A DNA stretch of 64,000 nt. It comes from Nocardioides coralli (GTDB taxonomy: Bacteria; Actinomycetota; Actinomycetes; Propionibacteriales; Nocardioidaceae). This document shows positions 1-7,658 of the stretch, in pieces. The number at the start of each line of letters is the position of its first letter. Positions within the stretch are counted from its first letter, which is position 1. The notes under the pieces were generated by a model that was given only the letters and a program-made list of their open reading frames with translations, was not told the DNA's origin and did no database searches. A program made the position numbers and the translations under genes. The DNA lies in the NCBI RefSeq assembly GCF_019880385.1, contig NZ_CP082273.1, forward strand, positions 2,480,001 to 2,544,000, read 5' to 3'.

Positions 1-24
1 GTCCTTCATCGGTGGTCGGCCAAG

Positions 25-57
25 AAAAAACCCCTCGGTTGCTGGGCAACGAGGGGT
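25..57 (-). terminator. Attenuator-type intrinsic terminator
   Basis: On the minus strand, CCCCTCG plus TTGC pairs with GCAA plus CGAGGGG, with one bulged base (38) and a 3-nt loop, followed at once by six T residues (25-30). It begins 20 nt after the stop codon of the 13-codon leader ORF at 77-118. A second, weaker hairpin (58-63 with 85-90, GACGCG/CGCGTC) spans that stop codon and could act as the pause hairpin. Leader ORF, pause hairpin and terminator in this order match classic transcription attenuation. The controlled gene lies left of base 1. Confidence 0.8.
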
Positions 58-76
58 GACGCGTCGGCTGGCGTGG

Positions 77-118
77 TCAGTCGGCGCGTCCGGTGCGTAC
101 AAGAAGCTGCTGCGGCAT
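77..118 (-). CDS. Leader peptide of a branched-chain amino acid attenuator (13 aa)
   Basis: The ORF reads MPQQLLVRTGRAD. Residues 5-7 are Leu-Leu-Val, encoded by CTT, CTT and GTA. These codons are rare in DNA where nearly every third position is G or C, as expected for a sensor of charged Leu/Val tRNA. There is no Shine-Dalgarno sequence. A -10 box lies 6 nt upstream, so the ORF is probably leaderless. Actinobacterial ilvB and leuA genes are known to carry such leaders. With ilvD about 3 kb away on the same strand, ilvB (acetolactate synthase) just outside the window is the likeliest target (inference). The tiny size limits certainty. Confidence 0.6.
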   Translation of the reverse strand: MPQQLLVRTGRAD

Positions 119-154
119 GGCTGCACTGTACGTCCGGGCCCGCGTGCCCGTCAG
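118..154 (-). promoter_or_regulatory. Leaderless promoter of the leader peptide
   Basis: Minus strand: -35-like CTGACG (149-154), an 18-nt spacer, -10 TACAGT (125-130), then 6 nt to the A of the leader ATG at 118. This places the predicted transcription start on the start codon. The -35 matches four of six consensus bases. Confidence 0.55.
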
Positions 155-261
155 CGCAGTCTCCCACGCGTCCCGAATGCTGGGACGCCGGTCCCACGAC
201 TCGGTCGTTGCTGGCCTGGCCCTGCGCCACGACACCACGGTGCGTCCTCCCCACGCCGAGA

Positions 262-963
262 TCAAGCAGGCGAGGACAACCGACGCCGCTGGCGACCGGC
301 GCTGTCGAAGTTGGCCGGGTCGAGCCACGACTCGATCCGCGCCCTCACCGCCGGCCACTCGGTGTCGATGATCGAGAACCAGTCGGTGTCCCGGTTGCGG
401 CCCTTGTAGACGATGGCCTGCCGGTGGCGGCCCTCGTAGGTGAAACCGAGCCGGCGGGCCGCGGCGGCCGAGGGCTCGTTGCAGGAGTCCAGCTTCCACT
501 CCAGCCGTCGGTAGCCCAGGTCGTCGAAGACGTGCCGGGCCACGAGGTAGGTCGCCTCAGTGCTCGCCGGGGTGCGCTGCAGCGACCGCGCGTAGACGAT
601 GCCACCGACCTCGATCGAACCGTTGCCCGGGTCGATCCGGTAGAGGCTGGTGATGCCTCGCGCCACACCCTCCGACAGGGGTACGACGGCGAAGGTCAGC
701 TGGTCGGGGCCCGAGGTCCCGGCGGCGATGAGCGCTGCGGCCTGCTCCAGCGTCGCGGGGGGCTCGAGGTCGATGCGATAGGTCCACAGGTCGGCGTTGG
801 CCGCCCCGCCGAGCGACTCCAGCAGCGGCGCCGCGTGGGCCGGCGCCAGCGGCTCGAGGCGCACGTGTCGCCCCTCGAGCACCACGGGGGTCGGTCGCAG
901 CCGCGTTGTCCAACCCGGCACCTCGTCGCCGACCGGCTGCCCGTGGTCGTTGACGCGGGTCAT
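262..963 (-). CDS. GNAT family N-acetyltransferase (RimJ/RimL-like)
   Basis: This 233-aa protein has a single GNAT (Acetyltransf_3-like) domain covering about residues 28-215. It shows the typical central segment: a Glu-Val-Gly-Gly-Ile beta strand, a His/Asp loop, then an Asn-containing SCNEP turn followed by AAARRLGF, the usual end of the acetyl-CoA-binding part. Members acetylate small amines or protein N-termini, but the substrate cannot be read here. Its ATG overlaps the stop of the upstream LD-carboxypeptidase gene (ATGA), so it is probably translated as the last gene of the ilvD-kynU-LdcA operon. About 140 bp separate its stop from the leader peptide start. Confidence 0.85.
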   Translation of the reverse strand: MTRVNDHGQPVGDEVPGWTTRLRPTPVVLEGRHVRLEPLAPAHAAPLLESLGGAANADLWTYRIDLEPPATLEQAAALIAAGTSGPDQLTFAVVPLSEGVARGITSLYRIDPGNGSIEVGGIVYARSLQRTPASTEATYLVARHVFDDLGYRRLEWKLDSCNEPSAAAARRLGFTYEGRHRQAIVYKGRNRDTDWFSIIDTEWPAVRARIESWLDPANFDSAGRQRRRLSSPA

Positions 964-1967
964 CGCCACTCCTGCGTGAGCTCCCGACGGTCGCCGTCGA
1001 CGACCACCCGGGCAAGGGCGCCGTTGACGAGCGGCAGGTGTGGCGGGACGTGACCGATCTCGAGGTCGAGGACGACCGGGAGGCCGAGGTCGCCGATCGC
1101 GTCGGCCACCGCGTCGCGCTGGGTGAAGCCACCGACGCCGGCGGGCGCAGAGGTGCGCCCGATCAGGACAGCGACCGCGTGCTCGAACCAACCGGCGAGC
1201 CGGAGCCCGTGCAGCTGGCGGCAGGCCGAGAAGGCATCGTCCTCCGCGACCTCCAGGTAGACCACGAGCGGTCCGTGCTCGCGACCGAAGGCACGCACGT
1301 CGCCGTAGGGCGTCCCTGCGATCGGTCCCATCGTCTCCAGACAGCCGCCCACGAGGCGGCCCGTGACGTCGACCGCTCCCCCACCGAGCACCTCCCAGGA
1401 TCCCGTGCCGCGAGGCCGCCAGCGAGTGGCGGTGGCGTCCTCCTCGAACCGCACCCAGGTGGCCACCAGGCCGGAGTCGCGCTGGGTCACGGGGCCGGTG
1501 GCTGCGGCGAGGTCGAGCCAGTGGACCAGCCCGTCCGGCGCCGTGTAGGGGGTGTCGGCCAGGTTGTCGCCGTGGATGCTCGCGAGCCCTGCCCGGAGCA
1601 GGAGCGGCGTGAGCCAGGTGCTCGAGTCGGAGTAGCCGACGACCCACGTCGGCTCGGCCGCGGCGACGGCGTCGTAGTCGATCAGGTCGACGAGGTCGAT
1701 GGCGGTCTCGCCGCCCCAGGGTGGCACCACCGCGCGGATGGCCGGATCGGTGAGCATCGCCGTCAGCTCGGCTGCCCGTCGCTCGCGCGGGGCGCTCACG
1801 TGGCTCGAACCGTCCATGCACTCCCCGACCAGGACGTCGAAGCCGCGCTCGCGCAGCCACCGGACGCAGAAGTCGATGCGGTCGGTCTCCGCTCCGGCGA
1901 CGCCCGACGACGGCGCGGTGACGCCGATCCGGTCCCCGGGCCGGAGCGGGTCGGGGAACCGGATCAC
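960..1967 (-). CDS. S66 family LD-carboxypeptidase (LdcA/MccF-like)
   Basis: This 335-aa protein belongs to peptidase family S66. The N-terminal lobe starts with a PLRPGDRIGV strand and contains the nucleophile in GYSDSS (Ser113). The C-terminal lobe has the candidate Glu in VYLEVAEDD and the catalytic His near the end in GHVPPHLPL. Known members trim the terminal D-alanine from muropeptide tetrapeptides during cell-wall recycling, or hydrolyse microcin C-type nucleotide peptides (MccF); the sequence does not decide which. The GTG start at 1967 overlaps the kynU stop (GTGA), indicating translational coupling. No signal peptide is visible, so it should act in the cytoplasm. Confidence 0.85.
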   Translation of the reverse strand: MIRFPDPLRPGDRIGVTAPSSGVAGAETDRIDFCVRWLRERGFDVLVGECMDGSSHVSAPRERRAAELTAMLTDPAIRAVVPPWGGETAIDLVDLIDYDAVAAAEPTWVVGYSDSSTWLTPLLLRAGLASIHGDNLADTPYTAPDGLVHWLDLAAATGPVTQRDSGLVATWVRFEEDATATRWRPRGTGSWEVLGGGAVDVTGRLVGGCLETMGPIAGTPYGDVRAFGREHGPLVVYLEVAEDDAFSACRQLHGLRLAGWFEHAVAVLIGRTSAPAGVGGFTQRDAVADAIGDLGLPVVLDLEIGHVPPHLPLVNGALARVVVDGDRRELTQEWR

Positions 1968-3160
1968 GCGAGGAGCTCCGCGATCCGTGCCAGGCCCCGC
2001 TCCACCTCCGCGAAGCTGGTCGAGAGCGGCGAGAGCCCGATACGCAGCCCGTCTGGCTCGCGGTAGTCGGGGATCACGTCCTCCTCCCACAGCGTCGCCA
2101 CCACCTCGCGCATGCGGGGGTGGAGCAGTGTCACGTGACCGCCACGCTGCTCCGGGTCGCGTGGCGAGGCCACCACCACGCCGAGCGGGGCGAGCAGCTC
2201 GTCGGCGAGGTCGACGGCGTACGCCGTGAGCCGCCGTGACTTCTCGCGGACCGCGTCGATGCCGACCTCCTCGAGCAGGTCGACCATGTCAGCGAGCCCA
2301 AGCATGCCCGTGATCGGCGGGGTCCCGGAGATGAACCGACGCACGCTCGGCGCCGGGGTGTAGCCGGGGCCCATCAGGAAGGGATCCGCGTGGCCCATCC
2401 AGCCCTGGATCGGCTGCGTGAGTCCGTGGTGGCGCTCGGCGACGTAGCCGAAGGCCGGCGAGCCCGGCCCGCCGTTGAGGTACTTGTAGGTGCAGCCGGC
2501 CGCGTAGTCCGCGCCCCACGCGTCGAGCTCGACGGGCACCGAGCCCACCGAGTGGCTGAGGTCCCACAGCACCGGCGCCCCGGCGTCGTGGGCGACCCGG
2601 GTGAGCGCGGCCCCGTCGGCGACGTGGGCGGACCGGTAGGCGACGTGGCTGAGGGTGACCAGGGCAGTGCGCGGGCCGACGACGGCGGCGAGCTGGTCCT
2701 CGGTGACGCCGCTCGCCCGGTCGACCTCCACCCAGCGCACGGTGAGCCCGCGCTCGGCAGCCACCCCCTCGACCAGGTACCGGTCGGTGGGGAAGTTGTC
2801 GTCGTCCACCACGATCTCGTCGCGGCCCGGCCCGGCACCGTCGACCGCCGTGCGCATCAGCTTGTAGAGGATGACGGTGGTGGAGTCGCCGACAAAGGTC
2901 TGACCCGGCGCGGCGCCCAGGCAGGTGCGCGCGATCCGGTCGCCGAGGGTCAGCGGGAGCTCGTACCACTGCTCGTCCCAGCCGCGGATCAGTCGGCCGC
3001 CCCACTCGTGCTCCACGAACTCGCGCACCCGCTCCGCGGTCGCGACCAGCGGCCGGCCCAGGGAGTTCCCGTCGAAGTAGACGAGGTCGGACTCGGCCCC
3101 GACGAAACGGTCGCGGTACGTCGCCAGCGGGTCCGCGGCGTCGAGCTCGGCTGCCTTCAC
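1964..3160 (-). CDS. kynU: Kynureninase
   Basis: Kynureninase is a PLP enzyme of the class-V aminotransferase fold. It cleaves kynurenine to anthranilate and alanine, or 3-hydroxykynurenine to 3-hydroxyanthranilate. The 398-aa protein shows the family hallmark CTYKYLNGGPGSPAF, with Lys226 as the PLP-binding lysine, Asp200 in LWDLSHS, and SGTPPI near the C-terminus. No other kynurenine-pathway genes (dioxygenase, formamidase) are adjacent, which is unusual. It sits 17 nt after ilvD. The GTG start has no Shine-Dalgarno but carries TAGGGT 7 nt upstream, so it may also be made from its own leaderless transcript. Confidence 0.93.
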   Translation of the reverse strand: MKAAELDAADPLATYRDRFVGAESDLVYFDGNSLGRPLVATAERVREFVEHEWGGRLIRGWDEQWYELPLTLGDRIARTCLGAAPGQTFVGDSTTVILYKLMRTAVDGAGPGRDEIVVDDDNFPTDRYLVEGVAAERGLTVRWVEVDRASGVTEDQLAAVVGPRTALVTLSHVAYRSAHVADGAALTRVAHDAGAPVLWDLSHSVGSVPVELDAWGADYAAGCTYKYLNGGPGSPAFGYVAERHHGLTQPIQGWMGHADPFLMGPGYTPAPSVRRFISGTPPITGMLGLADMVDLLEEVGIDAVREKSRRLTAYAVDLADELLAPLGVVVASPRDPEQRGGHVTLLHPRMREVVATLWEEDVIPDYREPDGLRIGLSPLSTSFAEVERGLARIAELLA

Positions 3161-3173
3161 CCGGCCGACCCTA
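3160..3173 (-). promoter_or_regulatory. Leaderless -10 element for kynU
   Basis: Minus strand: TAGGGT (3168-3173), 7 nt, then the GTG start of kynU. The same TAGGGT plus 7-nt arrangement precedes cobQ (19195) and the antiporter gene (57078). It lies inside the ilvD operon, so it would be an internal promoter. No -35 box is evident. Confidence 0.45.
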
Positions 3174-3177
3174 GTGC

Positions 3178-4860
3178 TCAGCTGGTCACCGCCCCGACGG
3201 CTGCCGACTGCACCACCTGGCGGTACTTGCCGAGCACGCCCCGGGTGTACTTCGGCGGGTGGGGCGCCCAGCCCTCGCGGCGCGCGGCGAGCTCGTCCTC
3301 GGTCAGGTCGACGTCGAGCGACCGGTTGGCCACGTCGAGGGTGATCCGGTCTCCGTCCCGCAGGAACGCGATCGGGCCCGCGTCGACGGCCTCGGGGGCG
3401 ATGTGGCCGACACAGAGGCCGGTCGTGCCACCGGAGAACCGGCCGTCGGTGATCAGCAGCACGTCCTTGCCCAGCCCCGCGCCCTTGATGGCGCCGGTGA
3501 TGGCCAGCATCTCCCGCATCCCCGGCCCACCCTTGGGTCCCTCGTAGCGGATGACGACCACGTCGCCGGCGACGATCTGGCCGGCCGCGAGGGCGTCGAG
3601 CGCGGCCCGTTCGCCGTCGAAGACCCGGGCCGTGCCCGTGAAGGTGGAGTCGTCGAAGCCGGCGCTCTTGACCACGGCGCCGTCGGGGGCGAGGGACCCC
3701 TTGAGGATGGTGAGCCCACCCGTGGCGTGGATCGGCCGGTCCAGGGCTCGCAGGATCTCCCCGTCGAGCGGTTTCGGGTCGAGCTCGGAGAGGTTCTCGG
3801 CCATGGTCCTGCCGGTCACGGTCAGCACGTCGCCGTGCAACAGGCCGGCGTCCAGCAGGGCCCGCAGCAGAACCGGGATGCCGCCCACGCGGTCGAAGTC
3901 GGTCCACACGAACCGGCCGAACGGCTTCATGTCGGCGAGGTGGGGGACCTTCTCCCCGATCCGCGTGAAGTCGTCGAGCGTGAGGTCGACCTCGGCCTCC
4001 CGGGCGATTGCGAGCAGGTGCAGCACCGCGTTGGTGGAGCCGCCGAGCGCCATCACCATCGCGATGGCGTTCTCGAAGGCGGGGCGGGTCATGACCTGCC
4101 GGGCGGTGATGCCCCGCCGCAGCATCTCCACCACGGCCTCGCCGGACTTGTGGGCGAAGACGTCGCGGCGCCGGTCGACGGCCGGGGGCGAGGAGGACCC
4201 CGGGAGCGACATGCCGAGCGCCTCCGCCACCGACGCCATGGTGTTGGCGGTGTAGGCGCCACCGCAGGCACCCTCACCCGGGCAGATGGCCCGCTCGACC
4301 TTGTCGACCTCCTCGCGGCTGATCTTGCCGGCCAGGCAGGCGCCGACCGCCTCGAAGGCGTCGATGATCGTGACGTCCCGGCCGTCGACCCGGCCGGGCA
4401 TGATCGTGCCGGCGTAGAGGAACACGCTGGCGAGGTCGAGGCGGGCCGCGGCCATCAGCATGCCGGGGAGCGACTTGTCGCAACCCGCCAGGAGCACCGA
4501 CCCGTCGAGCCGCTCGGCCATCATCACGGTCTCCACCGAGTCAGCGATCACCTCGCGCGAGACCAGCGAGAAGTGCATGCCCTCGTGGCCCATCGAGATG
4601 CCGTCGGAGACGGAGATGGTCCCGAACTCCAGCGGGAAACCACCGGCGGCGTGCACTCCGCTCTTGACCGCCTTCGCCAGCCGGTCGAGGGAGAGGTTGC
4701 AGGGCGTGATCTCGTTCCACGAGGAGGCCACACCGATCTGTGGCTTCTCCCAGTCGTCGTCGCCCATGCCGACCGCCCGCAGCATGCCGCGGGCCGCGGC
4801 CCGCTCGAGGCCGTCGGTGACGTCGCGGGACCGGGGCTTGATGTCCGGGGTCTGGCTCAT
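3178..4860 (-). CDS. ilvD: Dihydroxy-acid dehydratase
   Basis: This enzyme converts 2,3-dihydroxyisovalerate and its homologue to the 2-keto acids in valine, isoleucine and leucine synthesis. The 560-aa length is normal. The three Fe-S ligand cysteines are present: Cys54 (ITPCNLSL), Cys127 in the AGCDKS motif next to the lysine that is usually carbamylated, and Cys199 in [16 protein letters not shown]. This pattern fits the [2Fe-2S]-type family. The gene opens the leftward operon ilvD-kynU-ldcA-GNAT. With the branched-chain attenuator at the left edge, it supports a split ilv locus. TAGGCT lies 5 nt before the ATG, so its start may be leaderless too. Confidence 0.96.
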   Translation of the reverse strand: MSQTPDIKPRSRDVTDGLERAAARGMLRAVGMGDDDWEKPQIGVASSWNEITPCNLSLDRLAKAVKSGVHAAGGFPLEFGTISVSDGISMGHEGMHFSLVSREVIADSVETVMMAERLDGSVLLAGCDKSLPGMLMAAARLDLASVFLYAGTIMPGRVDGRDVTIIDAFEAVGACLAGKISREEVDKVERAICPGEGACGGAYTANTMASVAEALGMSLPGSSSPPAVDRRRDVFAHKSGEAVVEMLRRGITARQVMTRPAFENAIAMVMALGGSTNAVLHLLAIAREAEVDLTLDDFTRIGEKVPHLADMKPFGRFVWTDFDRVGGIPVLLRALLDAGLLHGDVLTVTGRTMAENLSELDPKPLDGEILRALDRPIHATGGLTILKGSLAPDGAVVKSAGFDDSTFTGTARVFDGERAALDALAAGQIVAGDVVVIRYEGPKGGPGMREMLAITGAIKGAGLGKDVLLITDGRFSGGTTGLCVGHIAPEAVDAGPIAFLRDGDRITLDVANRSLDVDLTEDELAARREGWAPHPPKYTRGVLGKYRQVVQSAAVGAVTS

Positions 4861-4978
4861 GGGGCGAGCCTATTCCGGGCGAGGGTCGACCCGGCGGCAC
4901 CACCGGCCACCGGACGCGAGGCGGAGATCCCCAATCCGGACGACGCCGGGCACCCCCGACCTCGCGCAGGATGGCCAC

Positions 4979-5524
4979 ATGGCAGTCCGGGGTGGGGGAC
5001 GGGGTGACGCGTCGCGCGGCCGTGCCCACACGGCCGCGCGGCCTCTCGTGAGCGGCCGCGTGGCGGCCGTGGCACTGCTCCTCGTCACCGGTTGGTGGTT
5101 CCTGGCTCCGCCCGCGCTGGGCGGGCAGACGTCGTACGTCGCCACCGGCACCTCGATGCCGGACTACCCCGCCGGTGGGCTGGTGCTGGTCCGGGAGCGT
5201 GCCGGCTACGCGGTCGGTGACGTCGTGGCGCACCGGGCCGCCGACGGGACGCCGGCGCTCGGGCGGGTCGTGGCGGCCGCGGATGACCGCTTCCTGGTGC
5301 GCGGCGACACCAGCGCCCTCGCGGCACCGACGCGCCCCTCGACGGAGGCGCTGCTCGGGACCCCGTGGCTCCACCTGCCGCACGCGGCGACCCTGGTCGC
5401 GGCACTGACGAGCCCGGTGGGCTTCGGCCTGTCGTTGCTGGCCCTCATGGCGGTGGTCCTGGGGCTCGGCACCGCCCGCCAGGTCGGACCGGTCAGGCGC
5501 CCGGTGACTCCGCTGCGGCCTTGA
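4979..5524 (+). CDS. S26 signal-peptidase-like membrane protein, catalytic base missing
   Basis: This 181-aa protein has two predicted membrane helices (about residues 28-47 and 146-164) around an S26 peptidase core. GTSMPDYPAGGLVLV carries the nucleophile-type Ser59. The VGDVVAHR box and the ALGRVV...FLVRGD box follow in the order of the SipW/Sec11 (S26B) group. In that group the third box normally reads xxHRV, with His as general base; here the position is Gly95, and there is no Lys as in the Lep type. It may be inactive or use another base such as His85. A CAGGAT box 6 nt before the ATG suggests a leaderless start. Its 3' end overlaps the convergent SRPBCC gene by 32 bp. Confidence 0.75.
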   Translation: MAVRGGGRGDASRGRAHTAARPLVSGRVAAVALLLVTGWWFLAPPALGGQTSYVATGTSMPDYPAGGLVLVRERAGYAVGDVVAHRAADGTPALGRVVAAADDRFLVRGDTSALAAPTRPSTEALLGTPWLHLPHAATLVAALTSPVGFGLSLLALMAVVLGLGTARQVGPVRRPVTPLRP

Positions 5525-5954
5525 GCTGCGACAAGCCCTTCTCGAAGTCCTTGCCGACGGCGTTGTCGAAGTAGAGCTTGCCCATCAGCTGCATGACCGC
5601 GTTGCGCTCACCGCTGAGCGTCCAGGTGACGTCGGTCCCGGTGCCCGCCGGAGCGAGGTCGAAGCGGGTGACGTTCTCGGCCTTGAACGGCTTGGTGAAC
5701 CGCAGGTCGATGACGACAGCGTCCGGCCGTGACTCCGTGATCTCCATCGAGCCCGCGCCGGCCTTCCGGTTGCCGCTCCACTCGTAGTGGGCGCCGACCC
5801 CACGGTCGGGGCCGCTGTAGCTGCGGCTCTGGTCGGGGTCGAGGTCCTCCCACGGCGACCACTGCTGCCAGGCGTGGAAGTCGTCGACGAGGGCGTGGAC
5901 CCGCGCCGGGTCGGCATCGATCCGGGTGCTGCGCGAGAGCTCGAAAGTGGCCAT
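5493..5954 (-). CDS. SRPBCC family protein (polyketide cyclase/START-like)
   Basis: This 153-aa protein fits a single SRPBCC domain over its whole length. It begins with the first strand (FELSRSTRIDADPARVHALV), continues with the F-x-x-W-x-x-W-S-P-W segment and Y-x-W-S-G-N, and ends in a long C-terminal helix (FEKGLSQLKAAAE). Proteins of this fold bind hydrophobic ligands in a deep cavity. No specific ligand can be assigned. It lies downstream of phoD on the same strand but has its own promoter-like element, and it overlaps the 3' end of the convergent S26-like gene. Confidence 0.85.
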   Translation of the reverse strand: MATFELSRSTRIDADPARVHALVDDFHAWQQWSPWEDLDPDQSRSYSGPDRGVGAHYEWSGNRKAGAGSMEITESRPDAVVIDLRFTKPFKAENVTRFDLAPAGTGTDVTWTLSGERNAVMQLMGKLYFDNAVGKDFEKGLSQLKAAAESPGA

Positions 5955-5966
5955 GCCGGCACTCTA
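5954..5966 (-). promoter_or_regulatory. Leaderless -10 element for the SRPBCC gene
   Basis: Minus strand: TAGAGT (5961-5966), 6 nt, then the ATG at 5954. The hexamer overlaps the TAG stop codon of phoD (5964-5966). No Shine-Dalgarno precedes the ATG. Confidence 0.5.
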
Positions 5967-7607
5967 GCCACTCGCGGCGCCCACCTCCTCCCGCAGCGTG
6001 TCGGCGATGATCTGGCGGTCCGACGGGGCGGCGGTGCGCGCCGACAGCAGCGGGTCGTCGGCGGTCTTCTGCATGCCCCGCACGCGGTCCTCGAGCACGA
6101 AGCTCGTCCGGGTGAAGACCGGCGACCCCGGTGCGCTGACCTGGTTGACGCAGCGGTAGTCGACCGCCATCTCGGTGGGGGTGATCCGGGTGCTGACATA
6201 GCCCCGCAGGTTCGTCCAGAACCGGAGGTTCGGGTTCTGGGCCGCCCACGGGTGCTGGCCGTCCGCCTTGTCGTAGCCGTCGCCGCCCGAGGTGATCGAG
6301 CTCGTCACGAACTCCGAGGCGACGATGCCGGAGTCGGGCTCGGCCTGGTCGCGGTAGACCTCCGAGGCCCAGTGGGCGTGTACGTCGCCCGTGACGACGA
6401 CGGGGTTGCGCACGCGGGTGGCGAGCATGCCCTCGACGAGCCGACGGCGAGAGGCACCGTACCCGTCCCACGCGTCCATGGAGACGCGGTCGACGTCGGG
6501 GTCGGCGCTGGCGTCGCGTCGGCCAAAGAACACCTGCTGCCCCAGGACGTCCCAGGTCGCCCGCGAGTCGCGGAATCCCTCGAGCAGCCACCGCTCCTGC
6601 TGCCACCCGGGGAGGCTCCGGCCGGGCGCGTCCGCGTCCGGGCAGTTCTGGTAGCCATCTCCGCACGCCTGGTCGTCGCGGTACTGGCGGGTGTCGAGCA
6701 TGTGGAACGTCGCGAGCTGGCCCCACGCCACGCGCCGGTAGAGCTGCAGGTCGATCCCCCGCGGCACCGAGCGCCGGCGCAACGGCATGTTCTCGTAGTA
6801 CGCCTGGTAGGCGTCGGCGCGCCGCTGACGGAACGTTGCCTGCTCGGCAGGCTTCTCCGAGATCTCGTCGGCGTAGTTGTTGTCGACCTCGTGGTCGTCC
6901 CACACCGCCAGCCACGGGGCCGCCTGGTGCGCGGCCTGCAGGTCGAGGTCGGTCTTGTACTGGGCGTACCGGCGGCGGTAGTCGGCCAGCGTCACCGTCT
7001 CCCCACCCAGGTGGGAGCGTTCGCCGTTGTTGGCGGGCCCCTCGTAGTGGTAGTCGCCCAGGTGCAGCACCAGGTCGGGGCGCTCGTCGGCGAGGTGCCG
7101 GTAGGCGGTGAAGTAGCCGTGCTGGTAGCTCGAGCAGGAAGCGAACGCCATGGTGAGCTGCTCGACCCTCGCGCCCGGCGCCGGGGCGGTGAGGGCGCGG
7201 CCCACCGGCGAGAGCCAGGTCCCCACGCGGAACCGGTAGTAGTACTCCCGCCCGGGTCGCAGGCCGTCGACCTCGACGTGCACGGCGTGGGCGAGCTCCG
7301 GCCGGGCTGCGGCTGAGCCGCGGCGCACCACATCGGCGAACGTCGGGTCGGAGGCGACCTGCCACTCGACCCGGTAGCGCGATGCCGGCATCCCGCCCAG
7401 GCCGTCGTCGACGAGCGGGTCGGGAGCCAGCCGGGCCCAGATCACGAACCCGTCGGGGGCGGGGTCGCCGCTGGCGACGCCGAGGGTGAACGGGTCGTGA
7501 GGCAGTGGGGGTGCCGCCGCCGACGGGCGGGCGTCGAGCGCGACTCCCGCGGGCACGAAGGCGGCCAGCAGGCCGCCGCGCAACAGGTTCCTCCGAGACG
7601 AATCCAT
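5964..7607 (-). CDS. phoD: PhoD-family alkaline phosphatase/phosphodiesterase, Tat-exported
   Basis: This 547-aa precursor has a twin-arginine signal (SSRRNLLRGG, then a hydrophobic stretch ending near ARPSAAA), so it should be exported folded. An N-terminal PhoD_N beta domain (about 40-150) precedes the metallophosphatase domain. Metal-binding motifs are HLGDYHYEG, WDDHEVDNNY and TGDVHAHW. Characterised PhoD enzymes are Ca/Fe-dependent phosphomono- or diesterases that release phosphate from organic phosphate outside the cell. I prefer the ATG at 7607, but an in-frame GTG at 7613 is equally close. No pho box was recognised. The BNR-repeat gene lies 51 bp upstream on the same strand. Confidence 0.92.
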   Translation of the reverse strand: MDSSRRNLLRGGLLAAFVPAGVALDARPSAAAPPLPHDPFTLGVASGDPAPDGFVIWARLAPDPLVDDGLGGMPASRYRVEWQVASDPTFADVVRRGSAAARPELAHAVHVEVDGLRPGREYYYRFRVGTWLSPVGRALTAPAPGARVEQLTMAFASCSSYQHGYFTAYRHLADERPDLVLHLGDYHYEGPANNGERSHLGGETVTLADYRRRYAQYKTDLDLQAAHQAAPWLAVWDDHEVDNNYADEISEKPAEQATFRQRRADAYQAYYENMPLRRRSVPRGIDLQLYRRVAWGQLATFHMLDTRQYRDDQACGDGYQNCPDADAPGRSLPGWQQERWLLEGFRDSRATWDVLGQQVFFGRRDASADPDVDRVSMDAWDGYGASRRRLVEGMLATRVRNPVVVTGDVHAHWASEVYRDQAEPDSGIVASEFVTSSITSGGDGYDKADGQHPWAAQNPNLRFWTNLRGYVSTRITPTEMAVDYRCVNQVSAPGSPVFTRTSFVLEDRVRGMQKTADDPLLSARTAAPSDRQIIADTLREEVGAASG

Positions 7608-7658
7608 ACGCACAGCCCACCGGTCGCGGGCGACGACCGGATGACCGCCGGGCGAACG

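Noticed and set aside
1..21. Start codon of ilvB (ATG on the minus strand at 7-9)
   Set aside because: It lies only about 13 nt after the terminator T tract and too few codons are visible to judge.
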